Source: Chromatiales bacterium
Lineage (GTDB): Bacteria; Pseudomonadota; Gammaproteobacteria; JAGRGH01
Length of the DNA stretch: 64,000 nucleotides
Reading direction: 5' to 3'
NCBI GenBank assembly: GCA_020445605.1
Contig: JAGRGH010000063.1
Coordinates: 96,215 to 160,214 of the forward strand
Within the stretch, counting starts at the first letter, position 1, and each line of letters opens with the position of its first letter. Positions 63,875 to 64,000 of this stretch are shown here, in pieces. Under the pieces are notes generated by a model. It made no database searches and was not told where the DNA came from. It saw only the letters and a list, made by a program, of their open reading frames with translations. The position numbers were made by a program, and so were the translations under genes.

Positions 63875-64000
63875 ATGAAAAAGATCATCGCAGCTGCCGC
63901 CCTCCTGGCCGCCACCTCCGCCAATGCCTTCTGGGGCAACGGTCCTTTCTTCGGCAACGGCATCGGTGACGGTTTCGGCGACGGCGTGGCCGACGGCTCG
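63875..64000 (+). CDS. Exported Gly/Asn-rich protein, probable sulfur globule family (5' fragment)
   Basis: The first 42 codons are present; the gene runs off the right edge. A signal peptide MKKIIAAAALLAATSANA is followed directly by FWGNGPFFGNGIGDGFGDGVADGS, an aromatic start and then short GxGD-type repeats. This matches the sulfur globule proteins that form the envelope of periplasmic sulfur deposits in purple and other sulfur bacteria, and agrees with fccAB elsewhere in the window. GGGAGATACACC precedes the ATG. Only a fragment is visible, so the family call is tentative. Confidence 0.6.
   Translation, partial: MKKIIAAAALLAATSANAFWGNGPFFGNGIGDGFGDGVADGS

Noticed and set aside
63781..63969. 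62-codon plus-strand open frame overlapping the sulfur-globule-like gene
   Set aside because: It starts within the promoter and overlaps the signal peptide of the better gene in another frame; Arg/His-rich shadow.

Overview
The window is a GC-rich chromosomal segment of a gammaproteobacterium, most likely a sulfur-oxidising member of the Chromatiales (Chromatiaceae or Ectothiorhodospiraceae) or a close relative. Three things point there. The thrS-infC-rpmI-rplT-pheS-pheT-ihfA-merR-tRNA(Pro) order is the classic gammaproteobacterial one. The PHA locus is class III (phaC + phaE) with phaA, phaB, phaR and phaP divergent from it, as in Allochromatium. Sulfide is oxidised by flavocytochrome c (fccAB), and a sulfur-globule-like protein starts at the right edge. 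Species cannot be named from the sequence alone.

Layout. 1-2729: the 5' end of a probable ccmA, then fccA-fccB with a promoter and a strong terminator, and a Cys-containing Crp/Fnr regulator. 2791-10933: recC-recB-recD with overlapping stop/start codons. 11009-14075: a second Crp/Fnr regulator, a 69-residue unknown protein, a sulfotransferase and a lipoprotein with an HExxH motif. 14167-15397: two micro-proteins made only of a signal peptide and a VPxL-type C-terminal sorting tail, followed by a membrane fatty acid hydroxylase. 15421-18314: rhodanese, isocitrate lyase and a divergent LysR regulator. 18315-25086: a hairpin-rich repeat block and the PHA locus, ending in a strong terminator. Two copies of a TTGTGCACTGCAA-type sequence near phaE/phaA and phaP are good candidate PhaR operators.

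25100-40379 is accessory: a secreted protein, a 2OG-Fe(II) oxygenase, an MFS transporter, a Calx-beta surface protein, a giant FAD/Fe-S oxidoreductase, tandem beta-propeller paralogues, a tandem pair of secreted IPTL-CTERM-like proteins, a metallo-beta-lactamase-fold hydrolase and a glycolate-oxidase-like flavoprotein. 40404-48261 is the translation block, flanked by tRNA-Pro and tRNA-Val. The 3' end of tRNA-Val plus its downstream sequence is duplicated.

48511-64000 is again accessory: a CSLREA-type parallel beta-helix surface protein, tRNA-Asn, a lectin-like lipoprotein, a TauD-type oxygenase, two methyltransferases, a large secreted PcRGLX/YetA-like polysaccharide-active protein opposite a secreted propeller protein, two carbon-nitrogen hydrolases (one exported), a transmembrane winged-helix/TPR regulator, and the start of the sulfur-globule-like gene.

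The most unusual signal is a set of six proteins ending in VP[A/T/V][L/F] plus a hydrophobic helix and a basic tail (IPTL-CTERM-like). Two of them are cargo-less peptides of 54-55 residues. No sorting enzyme is encoded in the window.
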